Assembly (NCBI GenBank): GCA_016933335.1
Contig: JAFGBD010000059.1
Coordinates: 1 to 64,000 of the forward strand
Origin: Bacteroidales bacterium
GTDB taxonomy: Bacteria > Bacteroidota > Bacteroidia > Bacteroidales > UBA10428
Direction: 5' to 3'
DNA: 64,000 nt
Shown here: piece by piece, positions 1-9,983 of the stretch
Layout: each line of letters starts with the position of its first letter
How positions within the stretch are numbered: the stretch's first letter is position 1
Program-made: the position numbers and the translations under genes
The notes under the pieces: generated by a model
What the model saw: only the letters and a program-made list of their open reading frames with translations
Told to the model about the DNA's origin: nothing
The model's database searches: none

Positions 1-3000
1 CACCGTCGCTGCTCCTGAAGGCTCTATCAGCTTCCGGCAATCCCTCTCGCTGGTGTAATCCTCCGGTCCGCTGTTGTCCGACAATTCACCTGACCGGGCC
101 GTGAACGTCTCGTCGATACACGGGCCGGGAGTTGAGATGGTTAAATCGACAGGTATGTTAGTAATTGGAGTTAATGGATCATTACAATATATCCGAATAA
201 TTGCCTCATATTCCCCTGCTTCCAATCCTTCACTGGTTATTTCAACTGGTATCTCCACTGAACTTCCGGGAGGTACATTACCATGAGTGGTTTCAAAATT
301 GATCCAGTTGCCCGTATCAAAGAACCCAAATCCATATCCTCTTTCTCCTTGGATAAAATAGATACCATTATTTACATAACACATACCACCATCAAACACC
401 GCAAAGAAAGGGATTGTAGCTACATTCCACGATTCCGAAATCATATCAAATTCATACCAGTTATATCCTTCATAAGACCCGTATGCATAATATTTGCTGT
501 GAAACGGATCAATTGCACAACCCAGTACAGCACCACCCGGCACTGAAGGAAGTGTTGTCCAGGTATCTGTTGATATGTTGTATTTAGCAAAAGAGGTGGT
601 ACCATCACCACTGTGACCATAGATATATCCGTTGTGATAAGCCAGTCCGCCCCATCGTTGGAAGGAAATGGGTGAACTTGACAAAGTGCTCCATACCAGT
701 GTATTTGGATCCAATCGCCTGAAAGAAGTACCATCTATCGTATAGATATATATCCCATCGTTGGTTATATTGCCTGTACCGGAAGGCTGAGATATCTTAT
801 CCCAGGTATTATCTGATATGGAATAAATATTGAAGCTGGATAAACCTGTATAGCAACTATACATCTTACCATCCATGATTGTGGCTCCGCCATTGTTGCC
901 ACTATTTATCGGACAATATGCCAGAGAATCCCAGCTATTTGCTGAGGGATCATACCTGTAAATAATATTTCCATTGTTATGCTGGGCATAAATATAATCT
1001 GTTTCAGGATCAACCGCCATACAGGTAAGTTGTCCGGGACTGGAGGCTTTCAATATGAAATCGCCCGCTGCATTTGGATAAGCACCTGTCAAATTGTTGC
1101 TCACCGGTTGACTGGAATTGTCCAATCCCGGTTCCTGATCCTGAATTGAAATAAGCTCACCTTCAGAATAACTTACATTTGATTCTGCATTAATGTTCCA
1201 CGACAGGTCAAAACCACCATTGTTCTCTATTGAAATGAATTCTGTCAGGTTCTCGCCCTGATACAGACTGATGTCAAATGAATCGGGTGTGACAGTTATC
1301 AGAGGTGGAGTGACAGCATGAGCGATTAATTTTATAATCGAAATGGAATCATTCATTGAATTATTGATGATAGTCATCAGAGAAGTATCAACGGCTGGAA
1401 TGGACGAATGATAACTGATCTGAAGAACAGCATAATCTCCGGCCGGTATGGTAATTTGGCACTGGTCTACAGAAAACTTCGAATTGGTGGTAAAAATGCT
1501 GTCAATCATGAGTGAATCAGTTCCTGTATTTGAAATTATCAGGCTTTCTGTCTTAACAGAGTCTATCATTACCGTCCCAAAATCAATCGTATCCGCTGAC
1601 AATTCAATAAACGGTACACCAGTAACATCCATATGAGCAGGTATTGATATTTCCGGATTTATTGGATCATTAGATCTAATGGTAAGAAATGCATTATAGT
1701 CACCTCCATATAAATTTCTAGCGTTAAACACAACTTCATAATTTGATAATCCCCCCGATTGAATTGTATCATAACTAATGGGAATCTCTATCCAATTATT
1801 TCTCCCAATCATTGAAAGTGAATAACCGATTGAATTTATTAGCATATTACCTCCAGGATAATTATAATAATATAGATATTCCCAAGTCATCCCTGTGGCA
1901 ATTACCCTGCCTTTTCCATATGTGTACTCAATGGTTGTAGGCATATTGCTTGAACTGGTTTGAGTAAGTATTATTATATCCAGTGGGAGATTGGAGAAAT
2001 AACAATGATTTGCCCAATTCCCATATATCGAATCCGGAAGACCAAAAAGAATCGGATGATCGGGATATAAATTATCATTATAATTTTCATAATATCCGTA
2101 CTGAACATCAATATTATTAACAATTTTAACATTAGCTCCCATTGTCGCGGTTTGATATTGAATTATTCCTCCATTAGAAACATATTGTTCAAATTTTGAA
2201 ATATTGTTTGTCAGCTGATTATAGTAAGACGATGATTGAGCACCAACAGTAATTACCAAATCGTAGTTATCAAGATTTATAGTATCAATTGAAGTTGAAT
2301 TTATTACAGTTGGATAAATATTAAAATTATTTATTAGAACATCACCCATATAAATTCCCCAAGAACCATTATCCTGAATAACAAGAACCGAACTATCACC
2401 ATGACTTTCAGCAACAACAAGATTATTATCTGTATTTAATATCTCAGATGAAACAGACATGTTTTCATGCTTTGACATTTCAATATTATATGTTGAACTG
2501 TTGTATACTTGCATTTTAACAATTAGCTCGCTTCCCCCGGCAGTATTATCAATTGTTAAATATTCGATGTGGGTGTCACCAGCAAACAGGCTTACATCAA
2601 AAAAATCAGGGGTTACTGTTATTACCGGAGGCAGTACAGATTCTCCATATAAAACAATGTTTACAACTGAATCAACCGGATCGTTACTGTATATGCTTAC
2701 GATACCGGTATCTTTCTGGGTAGTGGCAGATGAATACTCAATAAACAGAATAGTCGTTTCTCCCACTTCTGTTGTGGAATCCGGAAGGCTTACTGTGAAC
2801 CGGGCATTCGAATTTGAAATGCTGTCAATAAATAATGTAGCCGTGCCATTATTATGTATAAGTATAAAATCATATTTGGGTATATTTATAAAAGTAGTAC
2901 CTAAATAAACAGTATCTTTTGAAAGTTCAATATCAGATGCAGGCATCCGGTATTCAACTTTTAATGTGTCTCTGACTATAAATTCACCATCCGAAGCAAT

Positions 3001-5118
3001 AAGCTGAATTAAATAATCTCCAAATACGGACAATTTAATTTGTGTGTTAAGGTCGGTTGTGTCAGCAAAGAGTACCTCTCCCGGTCCGGAAACCACCTGC
3101 CAGTAATGAACAAGATCTAGAGTATCGGGCAGACCGTCATCAAAAACACTGCCCGATAAAGAAGTTGTATCTTGTGGCCAGTAAAATGTAGTATCCTGGC
3201 CAGCATTTACTATAGGTGGTCTATTACCCAGGAAAGGTGCCAAATCCAATGACGGATCTCCATATATATTAAATACTGTCTTATTCATCCAAAGGCCTGA
3301 AGAAAGAACATATTTAAGATCGTACAAAGCCTCCCCGGCTGTCATTCCTTCATCAATAATCCTGGCGGAATACTCGTATGACATTCCTGAATTACTTGGG
3401 GAGTTAACAAAAACCGTTTGACCAACAAAGTACCATGATACCCTGGTTGCACCAATTGTATTGATTCCTCCGTTTTTCAACAAAGCATAAGACAAATTAT
3501 TTGTAACTTCAGGATAGGAATTATGGCACGAAACCTGAAATGTAAATGAAGGATAATTGTCATTCAACAATGCTGCATTGGCAGAAGTCATTATACTTGA
3601 TGCTGAAGTTGAGCTTCCATGTGTCCACCATACGACCAGTCCGAATGGATTATTCTCCCAAATATCTGAAACACTGGTATAACTCGTCGGGGTTGTTTCC
3701 GGCGGGGGGATTAATCCATAGGTTTCGTCATAAATACGATGAGATCCCCATGAATTAGGTTCGGCAAAATTGTATTTAATTGATTCGCCGAGATGGTATC
3801 CGGGAGTGCTTGCGTCACTTGGTTTCATGGGTAACAATATGTTTTGTCTCCAATCTGCTGTTGCTTGTGTTGCTTCATAAAGTATGGTCTTGTCAAGTAT
3901 GTGATCCAAATCATCAATACTTCCGTAATATGGAATTCTGCCAACCAAGACCTCTGCTGCTAGGTCAATGCCACCTGCACCAAAATCATCAGTTTCACCA
4001 TATAAGCCATCACCGTCTAAATCCCAGTTACCGGTTAAATCAGCATAATAATAATCAGAAGGTGATTCTCTATAGGTATCTGAATGGCTTCTTGGCCATA
4101 ACATTTTCATCGCAATATCCCCGTTTGATGGATTGGGATTACCGATGAGCAGAACATATTCAATATTCATGGCTATATAATTATTCTGCAGCCATGTACG
4201 AATATTTTCTGCAGCTATATCTCCCGTACCCCCTCCAAATTCCGCTTCAGTAATTACAGAAACATCAAATCCGAGAGCCTGTTTATAGGCAACAAAATCC
4301 GCCAGTTTAGATGAACTATTGACTATATTATTGGTGGTTATAATGATATAACCAGTTGCGGCTGAAATATCAGAAGGTAATCTTTCTGCAGATCCGTTAT
4401 ATAAATCACTGAACTGATCAAAATTAATTACATTTTTCTTAACTCTTTCTTTACCGATATTGTCTTTTAAGACATTGATAAAGCGACCATTCTGCAAAGA
4501 AATTCTTGAAGGGTAATTAATTTGAATTTCTGCATTTAAAAATCTCTCTGTTTCCTTACTAACAGGATTATATCTTAGCATTGGAACGGCAATGGTAATC
4601 AAATTCCATTTCCGCATTTTGGATATGCTGACTACCTTTACCTCTTTTGCAGGCCAAAATACATTTCCCGAGTATATGTCTGTATTTTTCCCATCTATAA
4701 TATTTACATCTGCAGGCCAGTCTTCTATTATCTGACCGTCTGCCCATACCACAGGAGGAGGAACCGGACTGATATCCCTTAAGCTATCCTCATTAATTCT
4801 TCTATAGGTTACATTCTTAAAAAAACAATTAACCCCGGCAGGATCAATATCAGGAGGTAACAATGCAGTTATTGTAAACCATGGAATATCCGGATCACCT
4901 GTTCTGCCAAGCCATTGTACTTGCTTTATATCATTGCTGATACTTTTATCATCTGGATCGAAATACCTGTCTTCAAGAGTGGCAAGATCTATGGAAATTT
5001 CCATAGATTCATCATTTATAATTGAACTTGTTAACAGATAACCGGGTTGTGAAAACACCTGGTCAATTAACAATAAACCAAGAATACCTGATACGAAGAA
5101 TTTCTGGAGCTTATTCAT
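1..5118 (-). CDS. Giant secreted C25 (gingipain-like) cysteine protease, C-terminus beyond window
   Basis: The gene starts at 5118 and stays open for 1706 codons to the window edge, so the 3' end is missing. Residues 1-23 are a signal peptide (MNKLQKFF..., ending VFSQ). A propeptide-like region follows, then a peptidase C25 domain at about 210-620. His500 lies in the WWTHGS motif and Cys531 in the SCHNS motif; their 31-residue spacing resembles the gingipain His-Cys dyad. After it come an NRPPIVNAG Ig/PKD-like domain (about 632), several ASH-type beta domains (choice-of-anchor D style, from about 727), a kelch-like propeller (about 1340-1590) and the start of a CUB-like domain (from about 1667, SDNSGPEDY). 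The likely role is a T9SS-exported surface or secreted protease; the expected sorting domain would lie outside the window. The domain order is read from sequence and the export route is inferred. Confidence 0.85.
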   Translation of the reverse strand, partial: MNKLQKFFVSGILGLLLIDQVFSQPGYLLTSSIINDESMEISIDLATLEDRYFDPDDKSISNDIKQVQWLGRTGDPDIPWFTITALLPPDIDPAGVNCFFKNVTYRRINEDSLRDISPVPPPVVWADGQIIEDWPADVNIIDGKNTDIYSGNVFWPAKEVKVVSISKMRKWNLITIAVPMLRYNPVSKETERFLNAEIQINYPSRISLQNGRFINVLKDNIGKERVKKNVINFDQFSDLYNGSAERLPSDISAATGYIIITTNNIVNSSSKLADFVAYKQALGFDVSVITEAEFGGGTGDIAAENIRTWLQNNYIAMNIEYVLLIGNPNPSNGDIAMKMLWPRSHSDTYRESPSDYYYADLTGNWDLDGDGLYGETDDFGAGGIDLAAEVLVGRIPYYGSIDDLDHILDKTILYEATQATADWRQNILLPMKPSDASTPGYHLGESIKYNFAEPNSWGSHRIYDETYGLIPPPETTPTSYTSVSDIWENNPFGLVVWWTHGSSTSASSIMTSANAALLNDNYPSFTFQVSCHNSYPEVTNNLSYALLKNGGINTIGATRVSWYFVGQTVFVNSPSNSGMSYEYSARIIDEGMTAGEALYDLKYVLSSGLWMNKTVFNIYGDPSLDLAPFLGNRPPIVNAGQDTTFYWPQDTTSLSGSVFDDGLPDTLDLVHYWQVVSGPGEVLFADTTDLNTQIKLSVFGDYLIQLIASDGEFIVRDTLKVEYRMPASDIELSKDTVYLGTTFINIPKYDFILIHNNGTATLFIDSISNSNARFTVSLPDSTTEVGETTILFIEYSSATTQKDTGIVSIYSNDPVDSVVNIVLYGESVLPPVITVTPDFFDVSLFAGDTHIEYLTIDNTAGGSELIVKMQVYNSSTYNIEMSKHENMSVSSEILNTDNNLVVAESHGDSSVLVIQDNGSWGIYMGDVLINNFNIYPTVINSTSIDTINLDNYDLVITVGAQSSSYYNQLTNNISKFEQYVSNGGIIQYQTATMGANVKIVNNIDVQYGYYENYNDNLYPDHPILFGLPDSIYGNWANHCYFSNLPLDIIILTQTSSSNMPTTIEYTYGKGRVIATGMTWEYLYYYNYPGGNMLINSIGYSLSMIGRNNWIEIPISYDTIQSGGLSNYEVVFNARNLYGGDYNAFLTIRSNDPINPEISIPAHMDVTGVPFIELSADTIDFGTVMIDSVKTESLIISNTGTDSLMIDSIFTTNSKFSVDQCQITIPAGDYAVLQISYHSSIPAVDTSLMTIINNSMNDSISIIKLIAHAVTPPLITVTPDSFDISLYQGENLTEFISIENNGGFDLSWNINAESNVSYSEGELISIQDQEPGLDNSSQPVSNNLTGAYPNAAGDFILKASSPGQLTCMAVDPETDYIYAQHNNGNIIYRYDPSANSWDSLAYCPINSGNNGGATIMDGKMYSCYTGLSSFNIYSISDNTWDKISQPSGTGNITNDGIYIYTIDGTSFRRLDPNTLVWSTLSSSPISFQRWGGLAYHNGYIYGHSGDGTTSFAKYNISTDTWTTLPSVPGGAVLGCAIDPFHSKYYAYGSYEGYNWYEFDMISESWNVATIPFFAVFDGGMCYVNNGIYFIQGERGYGFGFFDTGNWINFETTHGNVPPGSSVEIPVEITSEGLEAGEYEAIIRIYCNDPLTPITNIPVDLTISTPGPCIDETFTARSGELSDNSGPEDYTSERDCRKLIEPSGAATV

Positions 5119-5973
5119 GGTGATAAGTTTAAGGTTTAAAATATTTTTCAAATAACTCATTAATAAAAACAATTGCAATCTATCTGAGAATGTTTCAGAT
5201 TATTGCAGAAAGCTAAAATCAAAAAAGGAGTTAAAAAAGCAATCTGCTTAGATGAAGGTAGTGGTAAGTTCATGATACTGAGAGTTTAATTAGGTTCTCT
5301 GACAGGTTTTTACAACTTTATAACGAATGGAAGACAATTGTATGTGCGCAGGAAAATCCTCCACTCAGCCTGATTTTCAAAACATGTTGTTCATGGTTTA
5401 ACTGATTTATTTTTATTCCAATGTATTCTCTCTCTGAATATACCTCAATGTATTTTACAAGGTAAATTTACAATGAAAAGAACTGCTTATAAAACTGGTA
5501 TTCAATTCTTAGAGTAACAGATTTACGGTAATTGCAAAAAAGCTATATCAATGAGTTGAGAAAATTATTTTTTTGGGAAACATGCAACCGGATTTCCCTG
5601 ATTTGCAGTTTTTGCCAATTTATTAGACTGATATTTGCATCATTTTCCAAAAACATTTTTGTAATTCCCGGGTTTAGAGTTTCTTTTCTGAAATTGATCC
5701 AATGCCACCAAAGATTTTGTAAATAACTGTTTGGCTATGAATCAACAGGATTTTGCATGTTCTGAGATATTACTTCATATATTATTATTAAGAGATTATT
5801 CAAAATAAAGGATTTTTAAATATACAAATTGCTATGCGATTTTTTCCTATATTTTGACCAAAAAAATCTTTAAGTTGATGGATGATATGTTTATAAGGTT
5901 CATTACAGAAGTGAAAATAAAATAAAATAAAAATCAGACTGTTAATAAAGTCCGGCTATTTAAACATATTTCT
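5119..5973. other. Long AT-rich intergenic region with no recognised gene
   Basis: About 855 bases separate the C25 gene from the stop of the plug gene; both genes are on the minus strand. Only short ORFs are present, none with recognisable protein features. Apart from the possible promoter at 5149-5178, I see no clear hairpin terminator, tRNA or repeat. The length is unusual, because most gaps in this window are under 250 bases. Confidence 0.5.
5149..5178 (-). promoter_or_regulatory. Possible Bacteroidetes-type promoter for the C25 protease gene
   Basis: On the minus strand a GTTATTTG box (5149-5156), two mismatches from TAnnTTTG, has TTG (5176-5178) 19 bases upstream. Transcription would start about 25 bases before the ATG at 5118. 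The spacing fits but the -7 box is imperfect. Confidence 0.3.
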
Positions 5974-7281
5974 TTATTTACTGCCGTTGCTTAAAGTATT
6001 AGTCCTGAAATAACCTACCAATTTCTGATATCTTAAGGTGAAATCGGAATAATATACAAAGATGCTGTAGTCATTTTCGGTCTCGTAGTGATTGCCTTCA
6101 AAATATCCGGTATCAGCCTCTCTGTCCCCTTTTTTCAGAGTGGCATACATATAATTATAATAACCCTGCTTCAGGAGCAGTGTCAGCTCGTATGCATGTT
6201 TTTCAAAATCATAAATCATTTTATTTGATTCAGCGAGATTCCAGTCGGTCAGGGCGCCGAAAACATAAACTTCTTCTCCGGCAAGAGGGGCTTCCACAGG
6301 AAGTGAAAAATGCACATACGCATAATCCGCTTCAATATGTTTATCCCTTCCCTCCTGCACATCGACATAGTACCTGCCGTTCAGATCATTGATATAATAA
6401 TAAGGTTTGAATGCCTTATCCTCTCCCGGACTTAATATCACATGATAATATGGCTTTTCAAACCTGATGGAGGCAACATACTCTGCCTGGTAACGCATGC
6501 TCTTGATGTCAAAGTACCTGAATTCGTTACCTCCGGGAAAAATATTTTCGTAATCATAGCTGTAATCAAGTATGTTATTTCCCGTAAATAAAGGTTTCAG
6601 ACCTGTTATGACATTATCCGTCCTTCTGTTCTGCATCAGCACAACCTTTATATCGGAATAGGGATCACTGACGGGAAAACCCTTGTGGAGGATCTTAAAA
6701 TCAATCTCCTGCCCCTTATCCCGGTATTCAACATTACCCGGCCTTTTGACGACAGCATTGATTTCGACCCCATCCTCAACAACATAAAATCTCCGGTCAA
6801 GCACCCTGTTTTCACGGTCGAAATCGAGGTATACTCTCAGAATATAATTACCGCTTAACTTTGGTGACATCTCGTCATTGGGAATTGTAAGCACATAGTG
6901 AATATAATCGTATGTCGTATTGAATGAGTAATAATAGTCTTTGATCCGGGCATCAGGATAACCTTCGATATATTCGTAATCTGCAAGCTGTGATGACTCC
7001 CATTCAGGATTACAGTGAATGATGGTATAATTGTAATTCTGCGGCTGGTTCCCAAGTTCATCAAACGAAAACTGCAGTTTTGTCCCTGCATTTAGTTCAA
7101 TAACCGGATCGGATAACTCCCATCCTTCTTTATGGAACAAGACTGTTTTTATATCATCCAGGTAATTCCGGTTATCATATACAATAACTTCTTCCTGTGC
7201 TATGGCTAAACTCATACCGCAGTTAACAGCCAGGAAACAAACAAGGCATGAATACAAAAATCTCTGAATTTCATTGATCAT
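5974..7281 (-). CDS. T9SS plug protein (DUF5103 family)
   Basis: This exported protein of about 435 residues belongs to the DUF5103 family, now called type IX secretion system plug protein. In Flavobacterium johnsoniae the Plug subunit closes the periplasmic end of the SprA translocon when no cargo is bound. Family features seen here are the early NYLDDIKTV segment, the YNYTIIHCNPEW and YIEGYPDARIKDY stretches, and a C-terminal beta-domain (EVYVFGALTDWN) like a carbohydrate-binding module. I prefer the Met at 7281 because a signal peptide (FLYSCLVCFLAVN...AIAQ) follows directly; an in-frame Met at 7320 would add 13 residues. It is divergent from the nqr operon. Its presence agrees with the T9SS cargo genes in this window, although no core T9SS gene lies nearby. 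Confidence 0.85.
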   Translation of the reverse strand: MINEIQRFLYSCLVCFLAVNCGMSLAIAQEEVIVYDNRNYLDDIKTVLFHKEGWELSDPVIELNAGTKLQFSFDELGNQPQNYNYTIIHCNPEWESSQLADYEYIEGYPDARIKDYYYSFNTTYDYIHYVLTIPNDEMSPKLSGNYILRVYLDFDRENRVLDRRFYVVEDGVEINAVVKRPGNVEYRDKGQEIDFKILHKGFPVSDPYSDIKVVLMQNRRTDNVITGLKPLFTGNNILDYSYDYENIFPGGNEFRYFDIKSMRYQAEYVASIRFEKPYYHVILSPGEDKAFKPYYYINDLNGRYYVDVQEGRDKHIEADYAYVHFSLPVEAPLAGEEVYVFGALTDWNLAESNKMIYDFEKHAYELTLLLKQGYYNYMYATLKKGDREADTGYFEGNHYETENDYSIFVYYSDFTLRYQKLVGYFRTNTLSNGSK

Positions 7282-7365
7282 CAGAACAGGATTTATTCTT
7301 TCGAAAACTGAAAAAAACATATATTACCCAATGAGAAGTACGAAACTTCAGTTAAAATATTATAA

Positions 7366-7395
7366 TTGTATTAGAAACAAATTTAGCTAATTTTG
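7366..7395 (+). promoter_or_regulatory. Promoter of the nqr operon
   Basis: TTG (7366-7368), then 19 bases, then TAATTTTG (7388-7395) is an exact match to the Bacteroidetes primary sigma factor consensus. The expected start is near 7402, leaving a leader of about 23 bases before nqrA at 7425. This is the cleanest promoter in the window. Confidence 0.75.
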
Positions 7396-7424
7396 TGCTT
7401 CCAGAATAAAGGAAGATTTCAGGG

Positions 7425-8780
7425 ATGTCAAAAGTCATTAAAATCAAGAGAGGTCTGAATATCAAACTGCGAGGAAGTGCCGAGAAAATCATCATCAAAT
7501 CGATCCCTGCTGAACTGTACGGCGTAAAACCCCCTGATTTTCACGGATTAATCCCGAAACTTGATGTGTCTTTTGGCCAGGAGGTTAATGCAGGGACTTC
7601 ACTTTTTCATGATAAATACAGGCCCGCGGTACGTTTCACTTCGCCGGTAAGCGGAATTGTGAAAACTGTCAGCAGGGGTGAAAGAAGAAGGATACTGGAG
7701 GTAGTTATCGAGAGAACCGGCGAAGATATCAGGTATGAATCTTTTACAAAGGGCAATCCGCTTGAAATGACCAGGGATGATGTAATTAAAAATCTGTTAA
7801 ACAGCGGACTATGGCCGGCCATCAGGCAAAGACCCTATGACATCATTGCCGGTCCTGACGACGAACCCAAAGCCATATTCATTTCTGCATTTGACACTGC
7901 CCCCCTGGCTCCTGATTATGATTTTATTGTCAAGGAATCAGGCACTGAATTTCAGACGGGCATCAACGCCCTGGCAAAACTTACAAGAGGAAAAGTACAT
8001 CTGAACATCAACGGAGAATATCCTGCTTCAAAGGTATTCACCGGCGCAGAAAATGTGCAGTTAAACAGTTTTACGGGACCTCATCCTGCAGGGAATGCAG
8101 GAATACAAATCCATCATATCGATCCGGTCAATAAGGGCGATGTCATATGGTACGTAACTCCGCAGGATATCATCTCAATAGGAAGACTGTTCCTTCATGG
8201 TATTTATGATCCGTCAAAAATTATTGCCCTCACCGGTTCGGAGGTATTAAAGCCCCGCTATTTCAGGCTCATCAGCGGTTCATCTATCAGCAACATCGTC
8301 AGGGACAATATCACGGGGGGATGCCTGAGATATATCAGTGGCAATGTTCTGACCGGAACAAAAATACAGCCTGATGGTTATCTGGGCTACTACGACTCTC
8401 AGGTCACAGTGATTCCTGAAGGTTACCATTACGAGTTGCTGGGCTGGGCCATGCCCGGATTTAAAAAGTACAGCAGCACAAGGACTTTCTGGTCGTGGCT
8501 CGCACCTGGTAAGAGCTACCGGCTTGATACGAACCTTAATGGCGGCTACAGGTCTTTTGTATTAACAGGCCAATATGAAAAAGTATTGCCCATGGATATC
8601 TATCCCATGCAGCTTTTAAAAGCCATCCTGGTTGAAGACATTGAGCTGATGGAGAATCTTGGCATCTATGAAGTCGCTCCCGAAGATTTTGCATTGTGTG
8701 AATTTGTATGTGTTTCGAAAACTGAAATACAGAAAATCATCAGAAACGGATTGGATTTGATGATCAGGGAGATGAGTTAA
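7425..8780 (+). CDS. nqrA: Na+-translocating NADH:quinone reductase subunit A
   Basis: NqrA is the cytoplasmic, quinone-associated subunit of the six-subunit sodium-pumping NADH:ubiquinone oxidoreductase. The 451-residue length is normal for the family. Recognisable segments are the N-terminal KIKRGLNIKLRG, a barrel-sandwich-like stretch (SPVSGIVKTVSRGERR, about 73-88) and the AIFISAFDTAPLAPDYDF region near residue 150. It is the first gene of nqrABCDEF and has the well-formed promoter just upstream. nqrB begins 12 bases after its stop. Confidence 0.95.
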   Translation: MSKVIKIKRGLNIKLRGSAEKIIIKSIPAELYGVKPPDFHGLIPKLDVSFGQEVNAGTSLFHDKYRPAVRFTSPVSGIVKTVSRGERRRILEVVIERTGEDIRYESFTKGNPLEMTRDDVIKNLLNSGLWPAIRQRPYDIIAGPDDEPKAIFISAFDTAPLAPDYDFIVKESGTEFQTGINALAKLTRGKVHLNINGEYPASKVFTGAENVQLNSFTGPHPAGNAGIQIHHIDPVNKGDVIWYVTPQDIISIGRLFLHGIYDPSKIIALTGSEVLKPRYFRLISGSSISNIVRDNITGGCLRYISGNVLTGTKIQPDGYLGYYDSQVTVIPEGYHYELLGWAMPGFKKYSSTRTFWSWLAPGKSYRLDTNLNGGYRSFVLTGQYEKVLPMDIYPMQLLKAILVEDIELMENLGIYEVAPEDFALCEFVCVSKTEIQKIIRNGLDLMIREMS

Positions 8781-8792
8781 TCCCGGATATGA

Positions 8793-9983
8793 ATGAAAGC
8801 ATTACGCAGATATATCGATCACATAAAACCTCATTTTAAGAAAGGAGGGAAATTCGGAAAGCTTCAGTCGACCTTCGAAGCATTTGAGACCTTCCTGTTT
8901 GTTCCGGACAAGGTAACAACCTCGGGGACTCATATACGCGATGCCATTGATATGAAAAGAGCCATGGCATTGGTTGTGATTGCATTGATACCCGCTTTGT
9001 TATTTGGAATGTGGAATACCGGGTATCAGCATTTTCTTGCTGCCGGAGAAGCCAGAACCTTCTGGCAGATTTTTGCATTCGGTTTGTTTAAAGTGTTCCC
9101 GATTCTTGTTGTCTCATATGTCACTGGCCTGGCTATCGAGTTTGCATTTGCCCAGATACGTGGTCATGAAGTAAACGAGGGATTCCTGGTAACCGGGTTT
9201 CTCATCCCGTTAATCGTTCCTGCCGATATTCCCCTGTGGATGGTTGCTGTTGCCACTGCCTTTGCCGTTATCATTGGCAAAGAGGTATTCGGGGGCAGCG
9301 GTATGAATATATTGAATCCTGCCCTTACCGCAAGGGCTTTCCTGTTCTTTGCCTATCCATCTGAGATGTCAGGCGACCTGGTATGGATATCAGGATTAAA
9401 AAAGGGACTTGCCCCTGACGGCTTTACCGGGGAAACCATCCTGGCCCAGGCCGCAGCAGGTAAGACAGCGTTTGTGAACGGGTTGAATGAGCTGTATACA
9501 ACCAGGGATATGTTTCTGGGAACAATCCCCGGCTCAATAGGTGAAACCTCGACGCTGGCAATATTGATTGGTGCTCTTATACTGGTTTACACGGGTATCG
9601 GCAGCTGGAAAATCATGCTGTCAGTTTTTACCGGCGGACTGTTCATGGGATTGATCCTGAATCTGTTTGCCGTGAATCCATATATGGAACTTCCTGCATG
9701 GGAACACCTTTTGCTGGGAGGATTCGCATTCGGGGCAGTGTTTATGGCCACTGATCCTGTTACTGCTTCACAAACAGAAAAAGGCAAGTATATCTATGGT
9801 TTCCTGATAGGTGTGCTGGCAATCCTGATAAGGGTTCTGAATCCGGCTTATCCCGAAGGTGTCATGCTTGCCATCCTGCTGATGAATGTCTTTGCTCCAC
9901 TTATTGATCATTATGTTGTCGGGGCAAATATCAGAAGACGACTGAAAAGAGCCGGATTCAATGCACAATCAGTAAAAAGATGA
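8793..9983 (+). CDS. nqrB: Na+-translocating NADH:quinone reductase subunit B
   Basis: NqrB is a polytopic inner-membrane subunit (396 residues) that carries a covalent FMN and forms part of the sodium path. Multiple hydrophobic helices are visible, and the family signature GSGMNILNPALTARAFLFF is present near residue 170. The FMN acceptor is predicted to be Thr215 in DGFTGET; the usual form at this site is (S/T)GAT, so the third position is Glu rather than Ala. Its stop overlaps the nqrC start (ATGA), which suggests coupled translation. ApbE, which attaches the FMN, is encoded at the end of the same cluster. Confidence 0.95.
   Translation: MKALRRYIDHIKPHFKKGGKFGKLQSTFEAFETFLFVPDKVTTSGTHIRDAIDMKRAMALVVIALIPALLFGMWNTGYQHFLAAGEARTFWQIFAFGLFKVFPILVVSYVTGLAIEFAFAQIRGHEVNEGFLVTGFLIPLIVPADIPLWMVAVATAFAVIIGKEVFGGSGMNILNPALTARAFLFFAYPSEMSGDLVWISGLKKGLAPDGFTGETILAQAAAGKTAFVNGLNELYTTRDMFLGTIPGSIGETSTLAILIGALILVYTGIGSWKIMLSVFTGGLFMGLILNLFAVNPYMELPAWEHLLLGGFAFGAVFMATDPVTASQTEKGKYIYGFLIGVLAILIRVLNPAYPEGVMLAILLMNVFAPLIDHYVVGANIRRRLKRAGFNAQSVKR

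Noticed and set aside
441-734. 97-codon minus-strand ORF near the window start
   Set aside because: It is a shifted frame inside the C25 protease gene, which is open throughout.
5532-5726. 64-codon plus-strand ORF in the long gap
   Set aside because: Composition is typical of random AT-rich DNA (Phe, Ile, Cys rich); no start context and no recognisable motif.
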